NCBI GenBank assembly: GCA_038380435.1
Contig: JAWZYU010000007.1
Coordinates: 85,884,334-85,948,333 of the forward strand
DNA: 64,000 nt
Origin: Ryuthela nishihirai
Taxonomy: Eukaryota > Arthropoda > Arachnida > Araneae > Heptathelidae
Direction of reading: 5' to 3'
Below, in pieces: positions 22,720-34,131 of the stretch (position 1 is the stretch's first letter; the number at the start of each line of letters is the position of its first letter). The notes beneath the pieces were generated by a model. That model did no database searches, was not told the DNA's origin, and saw only the letters and a program-made list of their open reading frames with translations. The translations under genes and the position numbers were made by a program.

Positions 22720-23802
22720 CACTGGGCAGCACACTAAAAGGCTTTGAAGTGAAAATAGGCAATCTTTATTAATTTCGAGGTGCTGAACATGAAAATGACA
22801 GTAAATTTGTTGATTCGCTCTTGTTTAGGAGAGACAGAGATGGTCATGTACAAACGACTCTGTCCGCCATGAAAACGTTGCGAAATAGTTACATAGGTAA
22901 CCATTTTGCAACACTGTATTTTAAATTTTAGATTGCAACATATTGTGTTGCATTGCATCGACCCACCATACACACAACCCCTGGATGTATTGCATCATTG
23001 TCTGATGCAATGTAATTGAGTCATGACATCGTGGCTTTATGATTGCGGACAAAAGATGATGCAGTTGTTAGTTTTAAGCGACGTCTCCTAGGGTGAGCAA
23101 GTCTTTTGAGCGACTCCCATTTACCCTTGAGTCATAAGTACAACACAAGTGATCCTTTCAGTTTGAATCCAGCAGTAGTGATGCCTCATAACTGTGTTAA
23201 TAGTGCAGATACCTTTCGTTACATTTGTGGGGAAGTGACATTTGCAAGCCAGAAAAGGGCCATCACTTCAATAGTGAAAGTGGTGTACGAGTTTTATTTT
23301 GGATGCAAGATCTGGACAAGATCTGGCTCCACACATATGCTGCAGTATGTGTGCAAGAAATCTTCTGAAGTGTCTGAAAAGCAAAAAAGTGGCGATACTG
23401 TTTGTGTTCCTATGGTTTGGAGAGAGCCAAGCAGTTTCTGCATGGTGCCACCTGTTTCTGTAGGTATCACAAGGAAAAAGAAATGGACAATAGCATATCC
23501 GAATATACAATCTGCTCTCCAACCAGTTCCACACAGAGAAGGCCATCCCATTCCTGAACCTCCAAAAGAATTCTTCATCAATTCAGACGATAAGGAGGGA
23601 GGTGAACCAATGTCGGGTTCTCTGCAATCTTCAGTGTCTAATAATGATCCATATGTCTGCCACGGTGTGTCATCTGTGCCAGACATTCTCACTGGAAGAA
23701 ATGAACAATCTTGTTCGCAATCTGGAGCTGTCCAAAGCCAAAGCAGAGTTACTTGGATCAAGATTTAAACAATGGAATCTTCTCAAGGAAATGTCCAAGT
23801 GA
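22720..23802 (+). pseudogene. CACTG element, copy A (3'-truncated)
   Basis: Begins CACTGGGCAGCAC directly after TTA and aligns with the gene-start side of the 28868-31130 element until 23802, where similarity stops. An open frame at 23106-23768 carries the N-terminal part of the family: CVNSADTFRYICGEVTF, YFGCKIW, VPMVWREP, IAYPNIQSALQPVPH and an acidic stretch. The next family block, ELSKAKAELLGSRFKQWNLL, is in another frame (23602-23802). Relative to copy B it lacks 8 bp after FGCKIW, which removes the WAPHICC Cys/His motif from the frame. The product's function is unknown to me; relatives occur, from memory, as multicopy predicted proteins in arthropods and cnidarians. Confidence 0.8.
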
Positions 23803-23870
23803 TGGACAATGTCCAAATGTCCAAATGTCCAAGATGATGTTTTACAATCTTATCTAGATGGAGAAGCACT

Positions 23871-24162
23871 ACAAATAATTATTATTAAACTCAACTCATT
23901 AAGTATCCACTAATAATTTCCACTCTGCAGGCATTAAAAAGCCACTTGAGGTGGAATTGCCTAAACACTCCCTACATATTGGGTAAGTAGGTTGAGAATG
24001 TTCATAACATCAGTTAGAGGAGCTCTTGATCGGCGGCCGGTAGCTCAGTGGTCCAGAGCACCTGACATATGATCAGGAGGTCGTGGGTTCATATCCCACC
24101 TGTCTCAAGACAATTTTTCCTCTAAATATTTGAATCAGTTTACAGAGTGGAAATTATTAGTG
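23871..24162 (+). mobile_element. S4 element, locus 1
   Basis: A 14-bp perfect duplication (GATGGAGAAGCACT, 23857-23870 and 24163-24176) brackets it. The inverted end motif CACTAATAATTTCCACTCTG occurs near the left (about 23912) and, inverted, at the right edge. A tRNA-like block lies at 24035-24105 (CCGGTAGCTCAGTGGTCCAG; GGGTTCATATCCC). Compared with loci 2 and 3 the left arm has no tRNA-like block, so this is a one-armed form. Confidence 0.8.
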
Positions 24163-24176
24163 GATGGAGAAGCACT

Positions 24177-26582
24177 GATCAAAGCGAATACATTTTTGTA
24201 TCATTACCAGAATACGAGAGCTATCATTTACTGGAACATGAGAGTGGTGTTCAAAGCTACTGTCAGATTCTGCACTTCCTCAAATTTTTTAGTATTTTCA
24301 TTACATCAGTGAAGTTGGTGTAGACATAGAGTTACAGAGGTCAGCTGACAGTTTGTAATACTAATCCTGAATGCTGTAACTGGCTTAGTCCAAATGGGTG
24401 GGACAGATTTGGAGCAGGAAGATTGACATGTCCATGCTGGTCACACTGATTGGTCCGGGACATCTGAACAGTGCATCCTTTGATAAGCATAAACTTTATC
24501 ATTTGCACCATTTATTTTTCCATTTATTTGTGATGCCACTTTGTGAATAGGAACTATGTTCCCCAACCCATTGCAGACCATTTATTCCAACCCCTCTCCC
24601 TGGGCATGTACTAAACAATGTAGGAGTGTCATGAAGGTCATCCTATTTTCAGGACCCATTAATATAGTTATTGCTCAGGTGGATGGTAGCTTAATAAATG
24701 CAACTGTTTTTTGTGGTGAAGATTTAAACAGTTCAGAGAGGGAAACAATTTTGACAGATGTGAGTGAGTCCAGAGAAGCTTAATAGGAGAGCAGCAAGAT
24801 AAGTCCTGAAAGTTGTATTGTGGGTTGAATTTGTGCAAAGCTTAGTTTTGACTTTTGTATTGGTTACTTTGTGGTGGTTGTTGTTAAAGAGATGATTTCT
24901 GTGATATTTATTCAAATTTTAAATTGTGCTCTGAAATTCTATGGCTCTGAACAAGTTATTCCTGATCTGAAAGTGAACCTCTTTCCAGTTTTGGTTATTA
25001 CAAGGTGGAACCCTTGGTTCCCAACACTGATTTATTTAGATACCTCGAATCCATCTTACACTTTCTAAAACATTTGGAACTTAAGAATTGTAACACAGCA
25101 CTTTTGATTGAAACATTTGAGAATGGGAGTATGCCCATAACAATTCCAGTTCAAACGAAATTTGTTGCAGAAATGTAACAATATGACTAACATAATTTAC
25201 AATCTGAAGGGATCTAAATATCCTTTTGCACATTGTGGGAAAGGTATGATTTACAAAAATCAACTCTAGGATGTCACTTTTAAGGGCTATTTTGGCCTGA
25301 AGCTAGGTGTGTTTTAAGCAACTGCTATAATCAGAAATAAATATCATTAGAAATTATGCTTGTAGAAGATTCAACAAAATGTAAAAAGTTAACAGTTTAA
25401 AAAAAAAAGCAGGAAGTAACCCAATTAATGACTGTTACAAAAAAATCTGAAATTTAATCTATTCACTGCTGGCAATAAAGACTGAACTTTCCTCCCTACT
25501 GAGAAGTGCAGATAGCATTTTATTTTTCCACACTTGCAATGAACTGGCATAGTAGACAGCTATCAATGTTTTCACAGAAAAATAATCAAGAAAATCAAAG
25601 TGAAAAACTGGATATACTTCATCTACTTTTGGCCACAAAATGTAGCTACACTTAATTCACTAAATAAGCTCTTCAGACAATATGGATACCAGTCAACAGT
25701 GTTGATGATGGAATGGTATAGTCTGTATAACATTGTCATTCTTAATTGCCAAAGGAACATGACAACAGTACATTTAAAGCATGCACAATGCTTGCTTTTC
25801 ATCAGTAAAATAAATATTTCAGAGATAGTTTTTCACATTATTTGTATTTATAAATGCTTGAAAAGTTTTTGAAAAATAAAGCTTTTGTTTAAGTAATTTT
25901 ATATATTTGTTCTTGAGCTGATAAATGCAAAGTAAATATGCAAGTTTGAAATAAAAATGCTACGTAAATGGGAAATTAAAAACTCAGAATGTAAAAAGCA
26001 TCTTTTTTTATTTTCGAAAAGAACTTGCCTCTACATATATTTCATACATTGTCAAACATATATTGGGAAGTATCTAAAAAATTTACAATTTGAAATTGCT
26101 GGGGTTTTACAGCAGCAAAATGTGCATACACACAGAAACCAAAACTGTTTTCCTATTCCATGCCTCAGCTGTGCATAAGAAACATTATTTTGAGTACCCA
26201 TCACTCATTTGTGTAGAATTTTCTTTGTACTATTTGATTATTCAAGTTGTGTTTGCATTCAAGTTTTTTTTAGTCTTTTTTTTCATACATATTTCATACA
26301 AATAATAGGATGCATCATTTCTTTAATGTCTATGCTTAATTTTATAATTGCACCAGTCTCAGATGCATAATATTATAAATATATCATCTGTTTTTTACAA
26401 AATTTCAGTTGCCCTTGCTTATCTTTTTTATGTGTATTTGGTATGTAATTTGGAAAATGTAAATTTGTAATTAGTCTAAGCTTTATTGAGAATGTTTTTT
26501 TTTTCATTGATTCATATATTTAATTTTATGTGAATGTACTCTGATGTTAAATGTCTATAATTATCTGGTATTTATCTTCTAG
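24177..26582. other. Intron 2, last part
   Basis: AT-rich, no gene or paired repeat found up to the acceptor TTATCTTCTAG at 26572-26582. Confidence 0.55.
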
Positions 26583-26688
26583 TGATTAAGAATAAATTTA
26601 ACATTAGTAATCAGTTAAAGTACCAGTCCCAAAAACATGCTGATAACAAAGAATATTTGAAGAAAACTCTTCCAAAAAGATTTGACTG
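26583..26688 (+). CDS. CTSO: Cathepsin O-like protease, exon 3
   Basis: Last two bases of codon 98, codons 99-132 and the first two of codon 133, between TTCTAG and GTATGT. It holds the variable end of the propeptide (an NIS sequon at 104-106, Lys-rich) and the start of the mature enzyme, TLPKRFDW, matching the LP..FDWR entry of papain-family proteases. Maturation probably occurs just before or within KKTLPKR. The split Trp codon (TG|G) is completed by exon 4, so phases agree on both sides. Confidence 0.88.
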
Positions 26689-28689
26689 GTATGTACTTAA
26701 TGCTGTATATTTATTTTACTTTTATAGTTAAAATAAACTGGTCTGTTAGAGCTTTTCTTTTCTGCAGGATTTCAGCAATATGTATGTAAATAAAACACTT
26801 CATTGTGATATTCTTTATTTTCATTTCAAGAAAAAAAAAAGTCTCGCTAGAATAAAATGCTATATTAGCCAATGTTGTAATTGTTCTGCTTTAATAGTTT
26901 ATTACCTTCACTTGTGTTGAAATTAAGAATTTCCATGATTAACTTCTTTCTTAATCTCAAATGTAATAGGTCTTTTATCAATTACTAATCTTGTACTAAG
27001 TTATCAGTTAACTTAGTTTGCTATGCATTTTAGCAAATCTAGAATTGTAAAGCAGGAATACTTTAAATTTTACAAATACCGGGTGAATAAATTTGTATCT
27101 TTTTCAAAGCTGTTTGAGCCAACATTTTGGTACTGTTTAAAACTGATCTGATATGATAGTTCCAAAAAAAAAAACAGTTCAAAAACATTAGAAATAATGT
27201 AATAACTTTTATAAACAGATATTAAATTTATTTGTTTTTGCAGGTTTTTGCAATGCTCTTTCATTTGTTCACTATATAATGAATTATTAACTTTAAATAA
27301 TGAATGCTGCAATTCAGTATAATTTTCTCTAGCATAAGTACCAGAATTTTTTTTTTATTATTTAATGCAGAAGTTCTCAACCTTTTAGTGACAGGAACCA
27401 TTTTAACACTCATTTTCAATGTCATATAATTCCCCCAATTATAAATTGATACACTACTGGAAAGTGCCTATTGTGTATACATTCACAAAAACCAAGCACA
27501 ACAAACAGAGATAGTTATTGAAGAGACAGTTGTTTGTTTCTGCTGTGTATAGTGTGGTTGAGCAATGTGATGTACAGGGAGAAGATGAGAGCATGAAATA
27601 GGTAGCTTGAGACATGAAAATACATACTGGGGTACAGGTATATATTTTCAGTGTAAGTTGTGATTCCCTGCATTGGTAGCCATTGTTTTTCCTAAGTTGT
27701 ATTCCTTCACAATATATAATTGCATCTTAAAACTTCCTGATCATACTTGTATATAGTTGGTACAACTCAGTTTACTGAAGAGATGTCCATGTCCTTCAAA
27801 GGGTTCAGCCAATTGCTGATTGATATAAAACTGATTTGAAGCACGTGCAATGGCAGTTGTTGTTGCATCAGATTTTGCAATGGTTCCATGGGGTTCAGAT
27901 CCAATGTCTGCACAGTCATGGTAGTGGGTATTATCCCATTGAATAATGTGCTAGCCAACAAGTATTAGGTCATGCATTATCTAATGTAAAACTGAACCCA
28001 GGACCAATTTGCCACCACAGGAGGAACAATTTGCTCTCTATATGTCACTCTATTCAATTTTCATTGCCACTTGGCAGCAATGGGTTGCACCAGCAATGAT
28101 CAAAGTCCACATCATGCATACTTTTTCATATTGATGAAAATAAAAAGTCTAAATATTAATACCTAATAATCAATATATAGACAAAGTTTCATGTTAATAG
28201 CTAAGGAAAACATTTCATTGATAATTCCTTAATGGGAGCCGTAATTGTATCGGAATCGGTGATGAAGTGACATTTGTTGAGCTCCAATCATTTTGGTGGG
28301 GATGGAGAAGCCAATACTGGATTTTACCAACGGTATTTTGAAGGTGAGGTAGGACAGAGCAGGTACATGACCCAAAGTCCAGGCACTATAATGAGGTTGC
28401 AATTCAAGTTAATCACTAATAAGTGTTTAATCGATGTAAGTGCATAAATTAAAACATAAATATTTGGGTATAGCACCTTCCCATTTCTTTTTGAGAAGTT
28501 GCTTGGACTGCAGTAGTGGCAGGCCTAGTTATGGCACATGGGAAGCAACAAATGGGCTGCAGCATTGATGATCAAAGTCAGTGTCTTGATATTTTATGAT
28601 ATTAATGAATACTAAAAAAGTCTAAATTTTTTTATTTTTCTTACCTAACAAGTTTTGCAAGAGGCTATCTTAGTTTTTTTTACATGGTT
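26689..28689. other. Intron 3, first part
   Basis: AT-rich. CAGAAGTTCTCAACCTTTT at 27368 is a hAT-like end without a visible partner. Two related stretches of about 100 bp (near 28085-28170 and 28550-28640; both contain GATGATCAAAGTC or CAATGATCAAAGTC and AAAAAGTCTAAAT) form a direct repeat 465 bp apart. No gene. Confidence 0.45.
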
Positions 28690-28867
28690 GTAATTTTCAT
28701 TGTGCAAGGTTGTCATGTCCGCCAGTATCTTCCATGCAACACCCTAGGTAAGTAAACTCAGAAGTTTGTTCAAGAGTACAGCTATTTGAAATAACTGGAG
28801 CACCTCACCTGACCATTTTTTTTCACTTTAGTTTCCATTTTATTTATATACCAAACTTATCCTATTA

Positions 28868-31130
28868 CACTGGGCAAGAAATTTTCATAAACGTCATGCC
28901 TCTGAGATAAAAGTAGTCATTTCTTAAAGATTTCAAAGTGGTGAACACAAATATGACAATGAAAATGCAAAATTAGCTATGATTTCTGAGAAATCTGCAA
29001 TAGTTTCTTATAGAGTAATATGTATATATGATATATATCGGTAAAACTCCACTTCTACTTCTGACGTCGCTTTGCCCATTGCTTGTACAGCTGCTCAGAA
29101 TCATCTCTGGCGAGCATCCAACAGTAGTCAGCCAACATTGAAGTGGACTAGTTTCCCTGGTATCATTTCTCCATCATTGCAATGTCCTGGTGAAAATGTT
29201 CACCATGCTGCAGTTGTTGGGGGAGAAATCTAAGTGGGAATGGAGAAAGATGATCTTTAAGGACATATTGCAGCCAAGTTTCTGATACAGAGACAACATA
29301 TCCTTAACTAGGTTCTTGTAGTTGTCTGCCCTGACATTCCTGAGGAATTTAGTTAACACCAGACGAAACACGTCCCAAGCCTTTTTCTCATCACCCTGAA
29401 GCAGGGTGTTGAACATCTGGTCTCTAAACAGCTCGCAGATCTGAGGACCCACAAAAATTCCCTCTTTAATTTTCGCCTTGCTGAGTCAAGGGAATTTGCC
29501 AGCCAAATACTTGAAAGCTGATGTAATCTGGTCCATTGCTTTTATGAAGTTTTTCATCACACCAAGTTTGATGTGTCGGGACAGTAGCAGGATTTTGTGC
29601 GTTTCTGCCAGTGCTGGGTGTTTCACATTCTTCTCTGCGACTTCCAAAGATTTCCTCTGAGGCCAGTTTCTCTTCATGTAGTGCAGAATCTTTTCTCGGC
29701 TGTTCCATTCACATAAGAAACAGCAGTATTTCGTATATCCCACCTGCAGACCCATCTACAGAGCCACTACCTTCAAGTCACAATAGAGATGCCAGCCATA
29801 CTTGCTGTATTGAAGACAGTTTAACAGCTGTTTTAGGTTGTCGTAGGTTTCTTTTATGTAGACAGCATGTCAAACCAAATGGATGGAAGTCTTTCCATTA
29901 TGCAGCAACACCGCCTTGACACTCAACTTTGGGAAGTCTATAAATAGTCGCCATTCTTGAGGGTCATGTTTGATTCCAAGGGCATTCATCAGGCCATCTA
30001 CATCGGGGCAGAACACAAGGCCATATTCCTTTCCGAAGTAAGGTGCAAACTGCTCATGATGAGTTCGAAACTAAGTCACTTGGACATTTCCTTGAGAAGA
30101 TTCCATTGTTTAAATCTTGATCCAAGTAACTCTGCTTTGGCTTTGGACAGCTCCAGATTGCGAACAAGATTGTTCATTTCTTCCAGTGAGAATGTCTGGC
30201 ACAGATGACACACCGTGGCAGACATATGGATCATTATTAGACACTGAAGATTGCAGAGAACCCGACATTGGTTCACCTCCCTCCTCATCGTCTGAATTGA
30301 TGAAGAATTCTTTTGGAGGTTCAGGAATGGAATGGCCTTCGCTGTGTGGAACTGGTTGGAGAGCAGATTGTATATTCGGATATGCTATTGTCCATTTCTT
30401 TTTCCTTGTGATACCTACAGAAACAGGTGGCACCATGCAGAAACTGCTTGGCTCTCTCCAAACCATAGGAACACAAACAGTATCGCCACTTTTTCGCTTT
30501 TCAGACACTTCAGAAGATTTCTTGCACACATACTGCAGCATATGTGTGGAGCCCAGGTCTTGTCCTGGTCCCAGATCTTGCATCCAAAATAAAACTCGTA
30601 CACCACTTTCACTATTGAAGTGATGGCCCTTTTCTGGCTTGCAAATGTCACTTCCCCACAAATGTAACGAAAGGTATCTGCACTGTTAACACAGTTATGA
30701 GGCATCACTACTGCTGGATTGACACTGCAAGGATCACTTGTGTTGTACTTATGACTCAGGGGTAAATGGGAGTCGCTCAAAAGACTTGCTCATCCTGCGA
30801 GATGTCGCCTACAACTAATGATTGCATCATCTTTCATCGCAATCATAAAGCCATGATGTCATGACTCAACTATATTGCATCAGACAATGATGCAATACCT
30901 CCGGGGGTTGTTTGTATGGCAGGCTGATACAGTACAATGCAATATGTTGCAATCTGGAGTTTAAAATATAGCATTGCAAAATGGTTACCTATGTACTCAA
31001 TGCAGACTGAGTTGTTTATACATGACCATCTCTGTCTCTCCTAAACAAGAGCCAATCGACAAATTTTATTCACATTTTTGTGTTCAACACCTCGATTTTC
31101 ATTTCAAAGTCTTTTTTGTGTTTCCCAGTG
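28868..31130 (-). mobile_element. CACTG element, copy B (complete)
   Basis: Ends CACTGGGCAAG (left) and, read inward from the right, CACTGGGAAACAC; weaker similarity between the ends goes on for about 100 bp (GGTG(G/T)TGAACACAAA blocks). TTA flanks both ends (28865-28867, 31131-31133) and the host LINE resumes on both sides, so the 2263-bp unit is well bounded. CACT(G/A) ends with a 3-bp duplication recall CACTA/CMC transposons, but I cannot tie the encoded protein to a known transposase. Confidence 0.8.
29050..30780 (-). pseudogene. Decayed gene of an invertebrate multicopy family in the CACTG element
   Basis: Read on the minus strand from the ATG at 30780: CVNSADTFRYICGEVTF, YFGCKIWDQDKTWAPHICC (a Cys/His-rich, probably zinc-binding region), VPMVWREP, YPNIQSALQPVPH, an acidic linker, KAKAELLGSRFKQWNLL, EYGLVFCPDVDGLMNALG, DPQEWRLFID, KAVLLHNG, YTKYCCFLCEWNSR, HIKLGVMKNFIKAMD, EGIFVGPQICEL, KIIFLHSHLDF, GEHFHQDIAMMEK and MLADYCW. 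At least two frame switches and several stops interrupt it. I recognise the order of blocks from uncharacterised multicopy proteins; a transposase role is inferred only from the bounded element around it. Confidence 0.78.
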
Positions 31131-31590
31131 TTATAAGTCGTATGAATAGTATTAGAGAGTTCATCTCATCAATATCATTTGCTGAGAGGGTCATATTGTC
31201 AGCATAATCTAAGGCAGGTATTTTTATATCTCTCAGACCATCTAAAGCCCCAGTATTTCATCTATAATAAATTCATCACAACATAATAAGATGAAAGGAA
31301 GTGACAAAAATTCAACCTTGGTTAACTCCAATACTAATGCTAAGCATTTGCAGCAAACTCTACCACTTCTCACACAGACACAATGTTATTATAGAGAGCC
31401 ATTTTGTTAAATAACTTTTCTGGTATCAATAGCAAATTATGGTAGTCAGCAGAATCAAATGCCTTCTTGATATCTACAAAGCAAGTTACCGCAGTTTTTT
31501 TTTGAAACAGCATTTTTCAAGAATCTGCTGAAACAAAAAAAAAGTTTGATCCATGCAGCCCCTTATCACCTCTAAATGTGCACTGTTCAT

Positions 31591-33538
31591 ATCAAAGTTG
31601 TTAAACAAATGTTTAATTGGTTTACTAAAAAAAGCAATTTGCTTGATAATTACTTTATTAAACAAAGAGATAATGTGAAAAAGAAGGAATTATGTGGGTC
31701 AAATTCTGTCATTGAAAGCAAGATCAGTTTTTCTGATGTGGTTTGGTTGAGGGATCTGAAGGAAAATTTTAATTAATGTGTCATGCCTGCATGCTCATGA
31801 GTATGATCCTGACATTTGCCCTGCAGCTCACTTGTTTGTATCATCATGTTTGACCTGTTGCCGTGGAGACATGCTACAAGCAAGCTCTGCTTAATAAGAG
31901 GAAAGCTGGGAACTTTCTTCATTTCAACCCTTCTTATTTTGTCATACTTGTCACATGCATCATGCTAATGACACTGGCATATCATGAGATGGCTGCCACC
32001 AATGGGAGAGCATCATGTGCTCATCGAGCTTTCCATCCCCATTAATGATGCATGAGAATAATCTTTTTCTTGAAGCACTTTTTTTTAGAACTTGGATAGT
32101 GACTGGAACTGTTATACTGACTTCGAGTTTGGTGGCCATGAGGAGCTGACAGGTTGTCGGTACTTGTCATACTGACTTTTCTTCAAGTTCGGCAGCTGTG
32201 AGGAGCAGACATGTTGTCTGTATAGTATGCTAGCAGCTGAAATTAAATATTGAGTTCATTGAGTCAGTGCAAGCAAGTTAAACTGGTGAGAAAAGAAAGG
32301 TCCGATGTCTACTTTTCCATGTGTTCTCTTTCTGTTCCCAATCTCTGCATTGCCTTGTTTGCATTATAATGCATGAGCCATGCTAATAATCAACCTCCCA
32401 ACCTATCTCTGCCATTTGAGAAGTGATGTCAGTTTCAAGTTGTGGCTGTGCCTGTAAGAATTAATGTGGGCCAAGATGGCAAATAAATAATTTATATTGT
32501 ATCAAATAAAAATATGTTTGTCTATTAAATGAGTCATTTAATCTTGTTCAAAATCAGGCTACTAAAAGAAATCTTTAATGCTGCAATTATGATTAATTCC
32601 CATGCTCCACTTTGAAGTTATTTCCCCCGTTATCCACCCCTCTCGACTAAGCATAGAGTAGGGGTATAAGGCAAATGCAATAATTATATTTGAATGTACT
32701 ATTCTACTTTCTGACATTTGGTGAGGCTTGTTTTTCTGCTTATTATAAAACAACATACTGTAAAAAGAAGAAAAAGAACTATTACAAAGAACAATTAAGT
32801 GCAACTTTAAGATTCTTAACAAATTGCCAATCACTTCAGGACTTAAAAGTTTCAAAATGATTTCTCTTCAAGCTTTCCAAAAAAATAATTCCATGGACAT
32901 TATATCATTTAATGGAATAATAATATATATAATGAAAAAACTAAATCTCCTCCCATCACCACCACCACCACACTAATATGATGCAGACTCAAGGTGTTGG
33001 TATTCAAATGAATGGTGCTGTCAGCATCATTAATTCTTTTGTCTTGAAATTTTGGAAAAGTGGAAATGTGTAAAGAACTCTGATGTATACCTTGATTAAT
33101 AGAAATTGCCCAAGTAAATGCATACTTTTCCCTGTAGATGCACAATATAGTAGTAATTTACAATATTCAGTTAACATCATACACAAGAAAAAGTTTTTTG
33201 CATTTTTTTTTTACCTAAGAAGCATTTTTTTGTTTTCAGATTCTGCCCAAACAGAGAATTATTATGGAATTTTCATATGTCAAAAGTAAAACTAATTTCA
33301 AAGCTCTATAACTTCTAAAGCACATTTTATATGGAAAAATATTGCTGAAGATGAATTAAAGATCTTAATCAAATCTATCTAAATCTCTATTTTCAAAAAT
33401 ATTCACTCAATATATCAAGAGTTACAAATTTAACTACAGTAGAGCCACTCAAAATTAAGCATAGAATTCCATCTACCATAATTCTTTAAATTTTTGCATG
33501 AATATTGCTGAAAATTGAGATTCAGATTCGGGATCTTT
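31591..33538. other. Intron 3, middle part; possible solo LTR near 31780-32520
   Basis: The stretch 31780-32520 is GC-richer, has an imperfect tandem of about 60 bp (32115-32225, both with ACTGACTT...GAGGAGC(A/T)GACA) and ends in AT-rich DNA with CAAATAAAAAT. That would suit an LTR, but no second LTR, primer site or target duplication was found. The rest is AT-rich with no gene. Confidence 0.3.
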
Positions 33539-34131
33539 AATCAACTCATAATAAATAGGCACTTTAGTGTCGATTTAAATTTTTAGAGGAAAAATTGTCT
33601 TGAGCTGGATGGGATACGAACCCACGACCTCCTAATAACATGTCAGGTGCTCTGGACCACTGAGTTACCGGCCGCTGATCAAAATCTCCTCTAACAAGCA
33701 CTATGAACATTCCTTTATGTTTCATATAGGTGCTATTCTGGCAATTTTTTAGCCGCAAGCGGCATTTATATTAGCCAATAGATGGAAGCATGTATGACAA
33801 GTATGCAGATAATAAATGATTAATTAAATATGTCGAGCCTATTTCATTAATCATTTATTATCTGCATACTTGTCATACATACTTCCATCTATTGGCTAAT
33901 ATAAATGCCGCTTGTGGCTAAAAAATTGCCAGAATAGCGCCTATATGAAACATAAAGGAATGTTCATAGCGCTTGTTAGAGGAGATCTTGATTGGCAGCC
34001 GGTAGCTCAGTGGTCCAGAGCACCTGACATGTTATCAGGAAGTCGTGGGTTCGTATCCCACCCAGCTCAAGACAATTTTTCCTCTAAAAATTTAAATTGA
34101 CGCTAAAGTGCCTATTTATTATGAGTTGATT
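33539..34131. mobile_element. S4 element, locus 2: 593-bp palindrome with tRNA-like arms
   Basis: Left arm 33539 to about 33824 and right arm about 33848-34131 are inverted copies with few mismatches; the outer ends are AATCAACTCATAATAAATAG and its complement. Each arm carries the S4 tRNA-like block (right arm GCCGGTAGCTCAGTGGTCC ... GGGTTCGTATCCCACC; left arm its complement). The spacer motif GTCGAGCCTRTTTCAT also occurs just outside the right arm. No open frame of note. Confidence 0.85.

Larger units (their letters stand above)
28690..31590 (-). mobile_element. LINE fragment split by the CACTG element
   Basis: Minus-strand pieces 31134-31590 and 28690-28867 correspond to the reverse transcriptase part of the LINE at 53935-60650. 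The first covers the palm, where the catalytic YADD reads YADN near 31190, then ANDIDEMNSL. The second continues with CTLEQTSEFTYLGC. The gap between them is exactly the CACTG element with its TTA duplication. The fragment is inactive. Confidence 0.8.

Noticed and set aside
23106..23768. A 220-codon host gene on the plus strand
   Set aside because: A second copy exists at 30110-30780, both are inside CACTG-ended units, the key Cys/His motif is out of frame in this copy, and the next family block is in another frame.
24035..24105. True tRNA gene (also at 33990, 47429, 59374 and similar places)
   Set aside because: The A and B boxes are present but the acceptor stems do not pair properly, and each is fused to a repeat body found in several copies, so these are tRNA-derived repeats.
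27368..27700. hAT element
   Set aside because: Only one hAT-like end is visible; no inverted partner or 8-bp duplication was found downstream.
32957..32975. Microsatellite or CRISPR-like short repeat
   Set aside because: Only a short CACCAC run; no spaced direct repeats of CRISPR type exist anywhere in the window, and the DNA is eukaryotic.
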